Assembly (NCBI RefSeq): GCF_014201905.1
Contig: NZ_JACHFM010000001.1
Coordinates: 124,001 to 188,000 of the forward strand
Reading direction: 5' to 3'
Origin: Amaricoccus macauensis
Lineage (GTDB): Bacteria; Pseudomonadota; Alphaproteobacteria; Rhodobacterales; Rhodobacteraceae
DNA: 64,000 nucleotides
The notes under the pieces are model-generated. The model was not told the origin of the DNA. It saw nothing but the letters and a program-made list of their open reading frames with translations, and did no database searches. Positions 8,436 to 17,038 of the stretch are shown piece after piece (position 1 is the first letter of the stretch; the number at the start of each line of letters is the position of its first letter). The position numbers and the translations under genes were made by a program.

Positions 8436-9631
8436 TGGGTCAGTACCACGCCGGCGGTGTCGTCCCACGACACCCAGGCGTGTTCGCCCCAGCTGATCGT
8501 GTCCTCCTCGTAGCGCGAGAGATTCGCCTTGCTGGCAAGCAGATAGCGTCCGCCCGGCAGCTTCAGGCGGTAGACCGAGAGGTTGCCCATGTAGGCCACG
8601 TCCTCGACCCAGACCGGATAGGAATTCGGTGCATCGGAGGCGTGGCGGCTCAGGCGCATCTTCTCCGGGCGCACCGCGTACCAGAGCGGCTGGTCGATGG
8701 TGCAGGAAACGCCGTGGCCGACGTAGATCTGGCCGGCACCGCCGGCGCTCGCGGCGCCCGACCCCTCGCCGGTCACCGGCAGGTCCTGCACAGCGAGGCG
8801 GATGAAGTCCGGCTCGTCCTCGATCACCCGGCCCTCGAAGAGGTTCACCGTGCCGACGAAGTCGGCGACAAAGCGCGAGTTCGGGTACTCGTAGACCTGC
8901 GGCGGCTCGCCCACCTGGATGATGCGGCCGGCGTTCATCACCCCGATGCGGGTGGAGAGCGTCATCGCCTCCTCCTGATCGTGGGTGACGACGATGAAGG
9001 TAACGCCGAGCGTCTCCTGGATTTTCACCAGCTCGAACTGGGTCTCCTCGCGGAGCTTCTTGTCGAGGGCGCCGAGCGGTTCGTCGAGGAGCAGGAGCTT
9101 CGGCTGCTTCACGAGGCTGCGGGCGAGCGCCACGCGCTGGCGCTGGCCGCCGGAGAGCTGGTGCGGCTTTCTGCCCGCGAGCGTGTGAAGCTGAACCATC
9201 TTCAGCATCTCCGCCACGCGGTCGCGCACCACGGACTTGTGGACGCCGTCGCGCAGCAGGCCGTAGGCCACGTTCTTCTCCACCGTCATGTGCGGAAAGA
9301 GCGCGTAGGACTGGAACATCATGTTGGTCGGCCGGTCGTAGGGCGGGATCCCGGCCATGTCCTGGCCGTCGATCTCGATCTTGCCGGAGGTCGGCGTCTC
9401 GAAACCCGCGAGCATCCGCAGGAGCGTCGACTTCCCGCATCCCGAGCCGCCGAGCAGGCAGAAGAGCTCGCCCTTGAAGATGTCGAGGCTCACCTGATCG
9501 ACGGCGGTGAAGTCGCCGAACTTCTTGGTGATGCGGTCGATGCGGACGAACGGCCGCTCCGTCCCGGTGGTCCAGGGCCTCGCAGCGGCGGCGAGGGCCG
9601 CAGCGCCGGTCACAGTCATGGTATCAGTCAT
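8432..9631 (-). CDS. potG: Polyamine-type ABC transporter ATP-binding protein (PotA/PotG-like)
   Basis: A 399-residue ATPase. Walker A is GGSGCGKST at residues 61-69. The Q-loop is in MFQSYALFPHMTV, the signature LSGGQRQRVALARSL, Walker B LLLLDEPLGALDKKLR and the switch histidine VTHDQEEAM. The last 140 residues form the TOBE-type regulatory domain (WYAVRPEKMRLS and GNLSVYRLKLPGGRYLLAS). It heads the operon potG-potH-potI-speB. A periplasmic substrate-binding protein, normally encoded in such operons, is absent from the window. The start at 9631 (MTDTMTVTG) is chosen because upstream residues look non-coding. Confidence 0.9.
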   Translation of the reverse strand: MTDTMTVTGAAALAAAARPWTTGTERPFVRIDRITKKFGDFTAVDQVSLDIFKGELFCLLGGSGCGKSTLLRMLAGFETPTSGKIEIDGQDMAGIPPYDRPTNMMFQSYALFPHMTVEKNVAYGLLRDGVHKSVVRDRVAEMLKMVQLHTLAGRKPHQLSGGQRQRVALARSLVKQPKLLLLDEPLGALDKKLREETQFELVKIQETLGVTFIVVTHDQEEAMTLSTRIGVMNAGRIIQVGEPPQVYEYPNSRFVADFVGTVNLFEGRVIEDEPDFIRLAVQDLPVTGEGSGAASAGGAGQIYVGHGVSCTIDQPLWYAVRPEKMRLSRHASDAPNSYPVWVEDVAYMGNLSVYRLKLPGGRYLLASKANLSRYEEDTISWGEHAWVSWDDTAGVVLTQ

Positions 9632-9713
9632 GCGTGCTCCACGGCAGACTCCCCCGATCCGCCCCGAGCTTACGGGCGTGCCCGCGCGCCTGTCCAGCCG
9701 CCTCGCACCTCGG

Positions 9714-10745
9714 TCAGTCCTTCGTGCCCGCGGCCGCACAAAGCGCGAGCGCTGCGCCGCCGATCTCGGCAAGGGGCAGTTGCCGCGCCACCGCCCCGAC
9801 GTCGAAGGCCGCGCCCGGCATGCCGTAGACGAGGCTCGTGGCCGCGTCCTGTCCGAGGGTGTGCCCGCCGGCGGCACGCAGCTTCAGGAGCCCCGCCGCG
9901 CCGTCGCGGCCCATGCCGGTCAGGATGACGCCGACCGCGGCCGGCCCGAGACGGGCGAGCGAGGCGAACATGACATCGCAGGATGGCCGGTGCCCCGAGA
10001 CCGCCGGTCCCTCGTTCAGGCGGCAGACGAGGTGGACCCGCCCGGTGACCTCGAGGTGCGCATGGCCCGGTGCCAGGTAGACCCGCCCCGGGAGCAGTGG
10101 TGCGCCAGCCGTCGCCTCGCGGATCTCCGCGGCGCAGTGACCGTTTAGGCGTCGGGCAAAGCCGCCGATGAAGCCCTCGGGCATGTGCTGGGTCACGACG
10201 GTGGGCGGGCAGTTCTCCGGGAACGCCGACAGGATCCGCAGCAAGGCATCGACCCCGCCGGTCGAGGCGCCGATCGCGAGAACCGGGCCGCTGGTCCGCT
10301 GCGCCGGACGAGGCGCGGACACAGGCGGACGCGCGACGAGCGAGCCCGCCGGAACAAGGGCTGCGGCACGGACCCGGGCCGCGAGATCGGGAAACGGACG
10401 GTCATGCGCGTCGGCAATCATGGGCTTTCGCACGCAGTCGACGGCGCCGATCTGGCGGGCCGCGAGCGACAGGGCCGAACCCTCCGCAACCTCGCTCGAT
10501 ACCATGATCACCGGAGTGGGCCTCAGCCGCATCACCCGTTCGAGGAAGGCGAGGCCGTCCATCTTCGGCATGTTGACATCGAGCAGGATCACGTCGGGCG
10601 CCATCGCCCTCACCGCCTCGCGCGCCTCATACGGATCGCCCGCCTCGCCGACGACACGCACACCCGGATCCCGCTCGAGGCAGCTCCGGATGAGCGCGCG
10701 CATGGCGCGCGAGTCGTCAACGACGAGGACGCGCACTGGCGGCAT
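9714..10745 (-). CDS. cheB: Chemotaxis protein-glutamate methylesterase CheB
   Basis: A 343-residue CheB. The N-terminal receiver domain has DD at 10-11 and phospho-acceptor D56 in ILLDVNMPKMDG. The C-terminal methylesterase domain has the nucleophile motif GASTGGVDALLRIL, catalytic-histidine context QHMPEGFIGGFARRL, and the aspartate region LTGMGRDGAAGLLKLRAAGG. It demethylates and deamidates receptor glutamates and is activated by CheA phosphorylation. The gene is last in the minus-strand cluster, starting 20 bases after the MCP gene. The start MPPVRVLVVDD fits the beginning of a receiver domain. Confidence 0.95.
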   Translation of the reverse strand: MPPVRVLVVDDSRAMRALIRSCLERDPGVRVVGEAGDPYEAREAVRAMAPDVILLDVNMPKMDGLAFLERVMRLRPTPVIMVSSEVAEGSALSLAARQIGAVDCVRKPMIADAHDRPFPDLAARVRAAALVPAGSLVARPPVSAPRPAQRTSGPVLAIGASTGGVDALLRILSAFPENCPPTVVTQHMPEGFIGGFARRLNGHCAAEIREATAGAPLLPGRVYLAPGHAHLEVTGRVHLVCRLNEGPAVSGHRPSCDVMFASLARLGPAAVGVILTGMGRDGAAGLLKLRAAGGHTLGQDAATSLVYGMPGAAFDVGAVARQLPLAEIGGAALALCAAAGTKD

Positions 10746-10765
10746 GCTGGCGCTTTCCCGCCGGA

Positions 10766-12979
10766 TCAGAGCTCGGTCCAATCCTCATTGGCCGACACGG
10801 CGGCCGCGGAGCGGGCGGCAGCCCTCGAGGCCGCCAGGCGAAGCGGCGCGGCGCGACGGGACGCCACGGGCGGGGCGGCGGGCTCGGGCGCCGGGTTCCG
10901 CCGGGCCTGGAACTGAGCGACCAGATTCGTAAGAGCCTCGGCTTCGGCGCGCATGCTGTGGCTCGCGGCGGAGGACTCCTCGACCATGGCGGCGTTCTGC
11001 TGCGTCACCTGATCGAGCTGTCCGACGGCGGCGTTGATCTCAGAGAGACCGACCGACTGCTCGCGCGAGGAGTTGGCGATCTCGGCGACGAGGCCGGTGA
11101 TGCCGGTCACCGCATCGACAATCGTCTCGAGCGATCGGCCGGTCTCGCGGACCAGTTCGACGCCACGTCCCACGTGCTGGGAGCTGGTGGAGATCAGCGC
11201 CTTGATTTCCTTCGCCGCGTCCGAGGACCGCTGAGCGAGCGCGCGGACTTCCGATGCGACGACGGCGAAGCCCCGACCCGCCTCCCCGGCGCGCGCCGCC
11301 TCGACACCGGCGTTGAGCGCGAGGAGGTTGGTCTGGAAGGCGATATCGTCGATCACACCGATGATCTGGGCAATGTGCTCGGCGGACTTCTCGATCTCAC
11401 CCATGGCACCGATCGCGTCGCGCACCACCCGGCCACTGGTCTCGGCATTGCGGCGGGCCGCATCGACGTCGACGTTCGCGCGCTCGGCATTCTTGGCGGC
11501 CGCCTTGACGCTCGCGGTCAGTTCCTCGAGCGAAGCGGCGGTTTCCTCGAGCGCCGACGCCTGGTTCTCGGTGCGCTGTGACAGGTCGTCGGCCGACTTG
11601 GTGAACTGGACCGACTCCTTGCCGATGTTCTCCGCCGACGTCACCACCCACGAGAGGGCGTCCTCGAGCTTGCCGATCGCATCATTGTAGTTGGCACGCA
11701 GGGCTTCGTACTCGCCCGCGAAGGGCGTATCGATGCGGCCCGTCAGATCGCCATCGGCGAGGGCCGCGAGCGCGCGGCTCAGCTCCGCCACCACCCGGTT
11801 CTGCTCGGCCTCCATCGCCGTGCGCCGCTCGATCGCCTCCAGCCGCTCCACCTCCGCCGCGGTGACGTCGGACGCGACCTTCACCACCCGCACGACCTTT
11901 CCACCGCGATCCCGGACCGGGGAATAGACGCCCTGGATGTAGACGACCCGCCCGCCCTTCGCGATGCGCTTGAAGGTGCCCCGGAGCGGCACGCCCTCAC
12001 GCAGCTGCGGCCACATGCGCAGGTATTCCGCCGACTCGGCGAAAACCGGATCGACGAACGTTGCGTGCGCGCGCCCCACCACCTCGGACGCGGCATATCC
12101 CATCGTGTCGAGAAAGGTCTGGTTCGCGTGCAGCACCCGGCCCTTGGGATCGAACTCGATCATTCCCTGCAAGCCGCCGCTCAGCGCCTCGGTCAGCGCC
12201 GCCTGATCCTCCGAGCGGGCTTCGAGGGTGCGGCGCGCGGTCTCCGGCCCCGTCACGTCGGAACACACCTTGATCACCCGCACGACTGCGCCGGAGGCAT
12301 CGTGTACCGGGCTGTAGGCGCCCTGCACGTAAACCCGCCGGCCGCCCTTCGCGACGCGCGCGAAGGTACCCGCGACCGCAGCGCCCCGTCCAAGGGAGTC
12401 CCACATCCGGCGGTAGTCGGGCGAGGCGGCGAAGTCGTCGTCGACGAACATCGCGTGCTCACGACCGACCACCTCGCCCTCGGCGTAGCCGAGGACATCG
12501 AGCAGCGTCTGGTTCACGCTGAGAACCCTGCCTCGCGGCGTGAACTCGATCACGCATTGCGAGCTCTTGATCGCGGTGATGATCGCCGCCCGGTCGGCGA
12601 CGGCGGCTTCCCGCTCTTTCAGATTGTCGCGCAGCGAAGCCACCGCCGCCGCGATGGCGCCGATCTCGTCCCCGCGCGTCGTTCCGGGGATCCTTGAGTC
12701 GAAATCGTGCTTTGCCACCAGGGTGACGGCGTCGCCGAGCCGAAGCAACGGCCCGGTGATCAGACGCGCCATCACCAGCCCGGCGAACGAGAGAAACAGC
12801 GCGGCCCCGATGAGCGGCAATCCGACGCTGGCCCCGAAGCCGGCCGCGGCGTCGCCTGGCGTGCCAGCCGCCCGGTGGAAGACCACAAAGCTCGCGGCAA
12901 GCGTGGTGATCGTCCCAAGCGCAACGACGATCGTCGGGAATTTGTAGAGGAGGGAGACGTCCCGGATGGACTTCATCAT
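10766..12979 (-). CDS. Methyl-accepting chemotaxis protein with two PAS domains and no sizeable periplasmic domain
   Basis: A 737-residue chemoreceptor. Two membrane segments (about 14-34 and 48-70) are separated by only about 15 residues, so there is no periplasmic ligand-binding domain. A HAMP domain (ARLITGPLLRLGDAVTLVAKHDFDSRI) follows, then two PAS/PAC modules that resemble each other (both contain IEF-P-GRVL-NQT-LD-LGY and RVVKV-SDVT). A second HAMP-like stretch (AALADGDLTGRIDTPFAGEYEAL) precedes a full signalling domain with the hairpin tip IDDIAFQTNLLALNAGVEAARAGEAGRGFAVVA. The C-terminus is an Ala/Pro-rich linker ending NEDWTEL, which resembles a CheR/CheB tether pentapeptide. PAS modules suggest internal redox or energy sensing (inference). 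MM at the start gives a 1-codon ambiguity. Confidence 0.92.
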   Translation of the reverse strand: MMKSIRDVSLLYKFPTIVVALGTITTLAASFVVFHRAAGTPGDAAAGFGASVGLPLIGAALFLSFAGLVMARLITGPLLRLGDAVTLVAKHDFDSRIPGTTRGDEIGAIAAAVASLRDNLKEREAAVADRAAIITAIKSSQCVIEFTPRGRVLSVNQTLLDVLGYAEGEVVGREHAMFVDDDFAASPDYRRMWDSLGRGAAVAGTFARVAKGGRRVYVQGAYSPVHDASGAVVRVIKVCSDVTGPETARRTLEARSEDQAALTEALSGGLQGMIEFDPKGRVLHANQTFLDTMGYAASEVVGRAHATFVDPVFAESAEYLRMWPQLREGVPLRGTFKRIAKGGRVVYIQGVYSPVRDRGGKVVRVVKVASDVTAAEVERLEAIERRTAMEAEQNRVVAELSRALAALADGDLTGRIDTPFAGEYEALRANYNDAIGKLEDALSWVVTSAENIGKESVQFTKSADDLSQRTENQASALEETAASLEELTASVKAAAKNAERANVDVDAARRNAETSGRVVRDAIGAMGEIEKSAEHIAQIIGVIDDIAFQTNLLALNAGVEAARAGEAGRGFAVVASEVRALAQRSSDAAKEIKALISTSSQHVGRGVELVRETGRSLETIVDAVTGITGLVAEIANSSREQSVGLSEINAAVGQLDQVTQQNAAMVEESSAASHSMRAEAEALTNLVAQFQARRNPAPEPAAPPVASRRAAPLRLAASRAAARSAAAVSANEDWTEL

Positions 12980-13149
12980 GCAACTTTCGGGTTGTGCGCG
13001 AGAGCGCCGGGATGGCACGTGGCTTGGAGCGTTGTCTGGTGACCAGAAGATCGTGATGACTTCTGCATCGATCCTTTCCGAGCTCCTCGTTTGCGACGGC
13101 GCTTTCGCTGCCCGTAAGCCGCCGACATCTAGCCGATACGGGAGTGAAG

Positions 13150-13170
13150 CCCCGGTTAATTTGCCCGGGG
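13150..13170 (-). terminator. Hairpin downstream of the small DxxxQ chemotaxis gene
   Basis: A 6-bp stem CCCCGG (13150-13155) with CCGGGG (13165-13170) and a 9-base loop lies 20 bases after the stop at 13190 on the minus strand. There is no clear U-tract. It may attenuate read-through into the MCP gene, which could have its own promoter in 12980-13150. Confidence 0.35.
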
Positions 13171-13189
13171 TTCGACGTGTTGTTGGCGG

Positions 13190-13588
13190 TCAGAGCAGGA
13201 AGTCGTCCGTGAACGCTGCGGGAGGGCCCGGCGGCTCCCCCTCCCGGCCGGTGAGCCGGACGGCGAGAGTCCGCAGGCGCAGGCCGCGTGCGGCGGCGGC
13301 CGCGTCAATCGTCCAGCCGTCGGGCGCAGCCCGGGCAATCTCATCGAGAAAACTCGACAGGTCGTCGAGTATCTGGGTCAGCCGATCGAGGTTCTGGAGA
13401 CGGAAGAGCGTATCCGGGGACAAGCTCTCCGACGCCGCCGCACCGGCGGTGGCACGGCCGATCAGCCCGGACGTGGCCTCCTGCAGGTCGAGAGCCATGT
13501 CCCGCGCCCCGGCGAGCTCGCGCGAGACCGCGTGAAGCGTCGGTTCCGGGCCGCGATCACGACCCCCGCCTGCGGCGCCCTGCCCCAT
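13190..13588 (-). CDS. Small chemotaxis-cluster protein with a CheZ-like DxxxQ motif (CheT-like candidate)
   Basis: A 132-residue helical protein between cheR and the MCP gene. Residues about 25-85 are predicted by eye to form long helices. They contain D68-R-L-T-Q72, the DxxxQ spacing of the CheZ phosphatase active site, inside LQNLDRLTQILDDLSSFLDEI; in CheZ the comparable helix reads QDLTGQ followed by hydrophobic repeats. The C-terminus is AFTDDFLL, acidic-hydrophobic like the CheY-binding tail of CheZ. Sinorhizobium CheT, a remote CheZ relative in che operons, is the closest known parallel in size and context. I infer a CheY-phosphate phosphatase or CheR-interacting role; overall similarity is too low to be sure. 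A strong GGGAGG ribosome site precedes the ATG, 40 bases after cheR. Confidence 0.7.
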   Translation of the reverse strand: MGQGAAGGGRDRGPEPTLHAVSRELAGARDMALDLQEATSGLIGRATAGAAASESLSPDTLFRLQNLDRLTQILDDLSSFLDEIARAAPDGWTIDAAAAARGLRLRTLAVRLTGREGEPPGPPAAFTDDFLL

Positions 13589-13628
13589 CTCGTTCCTCCC
13601 GCTCTCGAATGCCTGTTGGTGAAAAACC

Positions 13629-14492
13629 TCAGACCTTGCGATAGGCCGTCACGCCATCGCCCCGGAACATCGGCAGGTCCGCCGTATTTATTCGCTCGGA
13701 ATGGCCAATGAACAGTATGGATCCCGGCAACATGCGATCGGAAATGCGCATCCACACATCTCTTTCCGTCGCCGCGTCGAAGTAAATGACGACATTTCGA
13801 CAGAAGACCACGTCGAAGCGGTCCATGATCGGCCAGGGCCGGATGAGGTTGAGCTGCCGGAACCTGACAAGCACCCGTGGCGCCGGACCGACGGAGTACC
13901 CCGCTTCCTCACCGCGGACCACCTGCCGGAAGTATCTCGCGAGGAGCAGCGGCGGCACCTGCTGCGCCACCCGGCCCGGGTAGATCCCCGAGCGGCCGAT
14001 CGCCAGCACCCGCCGATCGAGATCGGTGGCAAGGACCTGCACGTCCAGCGTGGCAGCCTCGGGCATCGCCTCGAGCAGGAGCATCGCGAGAGTATACGCC
14101 TCCTCGCCGGTCGAGCAGCCCGCTGACCAGAACCGCACGCGCCCGCCTGCCCGCGCCCGCGCCACGAGCCCCGGCAGCACCCGCTGGCAGAGCGCATCGA
14201 AGTGGTGCGGCTCGCGGAAGAACCGTGTGACGTTGGTGGTCAGCGCATAGAGCATTTCCTCGCGCTCGCGTCTTGCCGCCGTGCCTTGGCCGGACACGAG
14301 ATCGACGTAGTCCGCGAATGAGGTGAGGCCGAGCGCGCGGACCCGACGGGCGAGGCGCGCCCGCACGAGGGGAGCCTTCGACGCGGGCAGGCTCAGGCCG
14401 CCCTCCGCCTGCACCAGCCGCGCAAGCCGGGCGAAGTCCTCGGGAGTGATGGACGAAACCCGGGAGCTTCCCGCCCCCGCCGCGATGATCAC
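13629..14492 (-). CDS. cheR: Chemotaxis protein methyltransferase CheR
   Basis: A 287-residue SAM-dependent methyltransferase that methylates receptor glutamates. An N-terminal helical domain (ITPEDFARLARLV to TTNVTRFFREPHHFD) is followed by the SAM site FWSAGCSTGEEAYTLAMLL, ILATDLD-type acidic motif VLATDLDRRVL, and FDVVFCRNVVIYFD. The end IGHSERINTADLPMFRGDGVTAYRK is the family C-terminus. The start is GTG, overlapping the cheW stop as GTGA, so the two are translationally coupled. Confidence 0.95.
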   Translation of the reverse strand: MIIAAGAGSSRVSSITPEDFARLARLVQAEGGLSLPASKAPLVRARLARRVRALGLTSFADYVDLVSGQGTAARREREEMLYALTTNVTRFFREPHHFDALCQRVLPGLVARARAGGRVRFWSAGCSTGEEAYTLAMLLLEAMPEAATLDVQVLATDLDRRVLAIGRSGIYPGRVAQQVPPLLLARYFRQVVRGEEAGYSVGPAPRVLVRFRQLNLIRPWPIMDRFDVVFCRNVVIYFDAATERDVWMRISDRMLPGSILFIGHSERINTADLPMFRGDGVTAYRKV

Positions 14493-14980
14493 GCGCGCTC
14501 ACCCTGCTCCGGCGGCAGGACGGCACCGAGGTTCAGGATGCGGATCATCCGCTCGCCCACGGTGGCGATCCCCCTGATGAGCCCCGCGTCGCCTGCGTGC
14601 GCCACCGCCGGCACCGGCCGCATCGCCCGGTTCGGCACGGTGAGGATGTCGGAAACCGCATCGACGACCAGTCCGAAGACCCGGTCGCCCAGCATCGCGA
14701 CAATCACCACGTTCCGCCCCGGCGGCTCGGCCGCGACGATCCCCAGCCGCCGGGCGAGGTCGACGACCGGCAGCACCGCACCCCGGAGGTTGATGAGGCC
14801 GAGCACGTGTTCAGGCGTGTGCGGCAGCGCGGTTGGCGGCGTCCAGCGGCGGATCTCTCGCACGTTCATGATGTCGACGCAGAAATCCTGCTCGCCGAGA
14901 CGGAACGACACCATCTCGCTCGGCGGCAGGTCACTCGCGCGCCGGCTTCCGCGCCGGTCGCTCTGGCCCGTTGCCTCCAC
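14489..14980 (-). CDS. cheW: Chemotaxis adaptor protein CheW
   Basis: A 163-residue CheW with a 20-residue polar N-terminal extension before the CheW fold (VSFRLGEQDFCVDIMNVREIRRW). Family motifs are LGLINLRGAVLPVVDLARRLG and FGLVVDAVSDILTV. It links CheA to chemoreceptors. The start is GTG with a strong GAGGAG ribosome site; the gene starts 11 bases after the cheA stop and overlaps cheR by 4 bases. Confidence 0.94.
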   Translation of the reverse strand: MEATGQSDRRGSRRASDLPPSEMVSFRLGEQDFCVDIMNVREIRRWTPPTALPHTPEHVLGLINLRGAVLPVVDLARRLGIVAAEPPGRNVVIVAMLGDRVFGLVVDAVSDILTVPNRAMRPVPAVAHAGDAGLIRGIATVGERMIRILNLGAVLPPEQGERA

Positions 14981-14991
14981 TTCCGTCCTCC

Positions 14992-17034
14992 TCAGCCTGC
15001 AAGCGCGAGCGCGCCGGGCGCCGCCCCATCCACCAGCGCGTCCGTGTCGAGCACGAGCGCAACTCTGCCGTTGCCGAGGATCGTCGCCGCGGCGACTCCC
15101 GCGGCCGAACCCCAGTGCGAGCCCCAGTCCGGGCCGAGGCCCTTCATCACCACCTGCCGCTGCTCCTCGATCGCATCGACGACGAGCGCCCGCCGCTCGC
15201 CGTCGCTCGTCTCGATCACCAGCACGACCCCCCCGGTCTCGGGAGACCGGCGAAAGCCGAGCCGCTCGCCCACGTCGATGACCGGCAGGTATTCGCCCCG
15301 GACCTGCACCACGAGGCCACGCCCGGCGATCCGGTGCAGTTGCCCCGGTCCGGGCTTCAGCATTTCGAGAATGGCCGCGAGCGGCACCACCACCGTCTCG
15401 CCGCCGGCGCGCACCACCATGCCGTCGAGGATCGCCAGCGTGAGGGGCAGGCTGATCGAGAAGGTCGTGCCCTGCCCCGGCTTCGAGGCGATCGCGATCC
15501 GCCCGCCGAGGGCCGCGATCGAGCGCTTGACCACGTCCATGCCGACGCCACGCCCCGAGAGGTCGGACACCTGGCGCGCGGTCGAGAAGCCCGGCACGAA
15601 CAGCAGCCCGTCAGTCTCCGTGTCGCTGAGGCTCGCGTCAGCCGCGATCAGGCCGCGCTCGACTGCGATCGCGCGCACCCGCGCCCGGTCGATGCCGGCG
15701 CCATTGTCTGCGATCTCGATCAGCACCCGCCCGGAGCGATGCTCCGCCGAGAGGCGAACCGTGCCCGTCTCGCACTTGCCCGCCGCCCGCCGCGTCTCGG
15801 GCTGTTCGAGCCCATGATCGACGGCATTGCGCAGCATGTGGGTGAGCGGATCGGCGAGCCGTTCGATCACCGTCTTGTCCACCTCGGTCAACTCGCCGGA
15901 GGTGACGAGTTCCACCCGCTTGCCCGTCGATGCCGACGCATCGCGCACCACGCGCGCCATGCGCTGGAACAGCGGCTTCACCGGCTGGGCGCGGATCGCA
16001 AGCACGCTCTCCTGGATCTCGCGCGTCAGTGCGCGCAGCGCGTCGAGCCCCGCGGCCGCGCCGCCGTCGTCCCCCAGGACCGACTGCGACAGCACCGACT
16101 GGCTGATGACGAGCTCGCCCACGAGATTGATCAGGCGGTCGACCCGGGCCAGATCCACCCGAACCGTCGATGTCGGCGCCGCCGAGGTCGCCAGCGCGGG
16201 AGCCGGAGCCGAAACGGCCGGCGGCACTTCCGCCGCAGCCTCCGCCATCGCCTCGACCGGAGCCCCGGCCCGCACCGGATCGGAAGCCGGCACCGCAGCC
16301 GCGACCGGCTCCGCCACCGACGACGCGATCGGCTCGATCGCAAGCTCGCAATCACCCTCGGCGAACTCGAAGACCTCGCACACCGCCGCCTCGCCACCGG
16401 CCGCATCGATCTCGACCGTCCAGGCGAGATAGACGCTCTCGGCGTCGAGATCGTCGAGCCCAGGCACCAGACGCGGGTTGCAGCTCACCTGCATCGGCCC
16501 GAGCAGGCCAAGCGCCCGCAGCAGGACCGCCGGCTCGTGGCCACGCTCGTAGAGCGTCGGAAACGGTCGGAAGCGAACGCGCAACCGCACGGATCCCGCC
16601 GACGGCGCGGGCGCGGCCCCTGTCTCCACCGCCACGCCCGGCTCGGACAGAGCGGGCCCCGTGTCGGCAGGCTGGACCTTCGCTGCCTCCGGCCCGCCCC
16701 CCGGCGCCGCCGCTCCCGTGCGCGCCGCTGCGATCAGGTCGCCGAGGCGATCAGCGGACCGGACAAGCTCCGCAAGGCCGTCAGGCGTCAGCACCGACCG
16801 GCCGCAGCGCAGATCGTCGAGACCGGACTCGAAGCCATGGGCAAAGGCGACGAGATCGGCGAGGCCGAACGCCGCCGCGCCGCCCTTGATCGAATGCACC
16901 GCACGGAACACCGTGGCGATGGTCTCCGCGTCGGTGGGGCTTGCCCGCAAGGCGGCGAGCCCTTCGTGCAGCGCCTCCATGTGCTCGTCGCACTCGATCA
17001 GGAAGAGCGCGCGGATCTCCTCGAGGACGTCCAT
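14992..17034 (-). CDS. cheA: Chemotaxis sensor histidine kinase CheA
   Basis: A 680-residue kinase. The HPt domain has phosphorylatable H47 (AVHSIKGGAAAFG). A middle segment (VRLRVRFRPFPTLYERGHEPAVLLRALGLLG to VCEVFEFAEG) is the P2-like module typical of alphaproteobacterial CheA, flanked by Ala/Pro-rich linkers. The dimerisation helices begin VDLARVDRLINLVGELVI. The ATPase domain carries the N box HMLRNAVDHGLE, G1 GAGIDRARV, F box LLFVPGFSTA and G2 GRGVGMDVVK. A CheW-like regulatory domain (VVPLAAILEMLKPG to VLDTDALVDGA) ends the protein. It phosphorylates the CheY and CheB proteins encoded around it. The start at 17034 is four bases after the preceding cheY stop. Confidence 0.95.
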   Translation of the reverse strand: MDVLEEIRALFLIECDEHMEALHEGLAALRASPTDAETIATVFRAVHSIKGGAAAFGLADLVAFAHGFESGLDDLRCGRSVLTPDGLAELVRSADRLGDLIAAARTGAAAPGGGPEAAKVQPADTGPALSEPGVAVETGAAPAPSAGSVRLRVRFRPFPTLYERGHEPAVLLRALGLLGPMQVSCNPRLVPGLDDLDAESVYLAWTVEIDAAGGEAAVCEVFEFAEGDCELAIEPIASSVAEPVAAAVPASDPVRAGAPVEAMAEAAAEVPPAVSAPAPALATSAAPTSTVRVDLARVDRLINLVGELVISQSVLSQSVLGDDGGAAAGLDALRALTREIQESVLAIRAQPVKPLFQRMARVVRDASASTGKRVELVTSGELTEVDKTVIERLADPLTHMLRNAVDHGLEQPETRRAAGKCETGTVRLSAEHRSGRVLIEIADNGAGIDRARVRAIAVERGLIAADASLSDTETDGLLFVPGFSTARQVSDLSGRGVGMDVVKRSIAALGGRIAIASKPGQGTTFSISLPLTLAILDGMVVRAGGETVVVPLAAILEMLKPGPGQLHRIAGRGLVVQVRGEYLPVIDVGERLGFRRSPETGGVVLVIETSDGERRALVVDAIEEQRQVVMKGLGPDWGSHWGSAAGVAAATILGNGRVALVLDTDALVDGAAPGALALAG

Positions 17035-17038
17035 GGCG

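Noticed and set aside
13132-13139. GCCGATAC, resembling a flagellar sigma-28 -10 box, with TAAG upstream
   Set aside because: The spacing is 13 rather than about 15 and it points away from the minus-strand chemotaxis genes.
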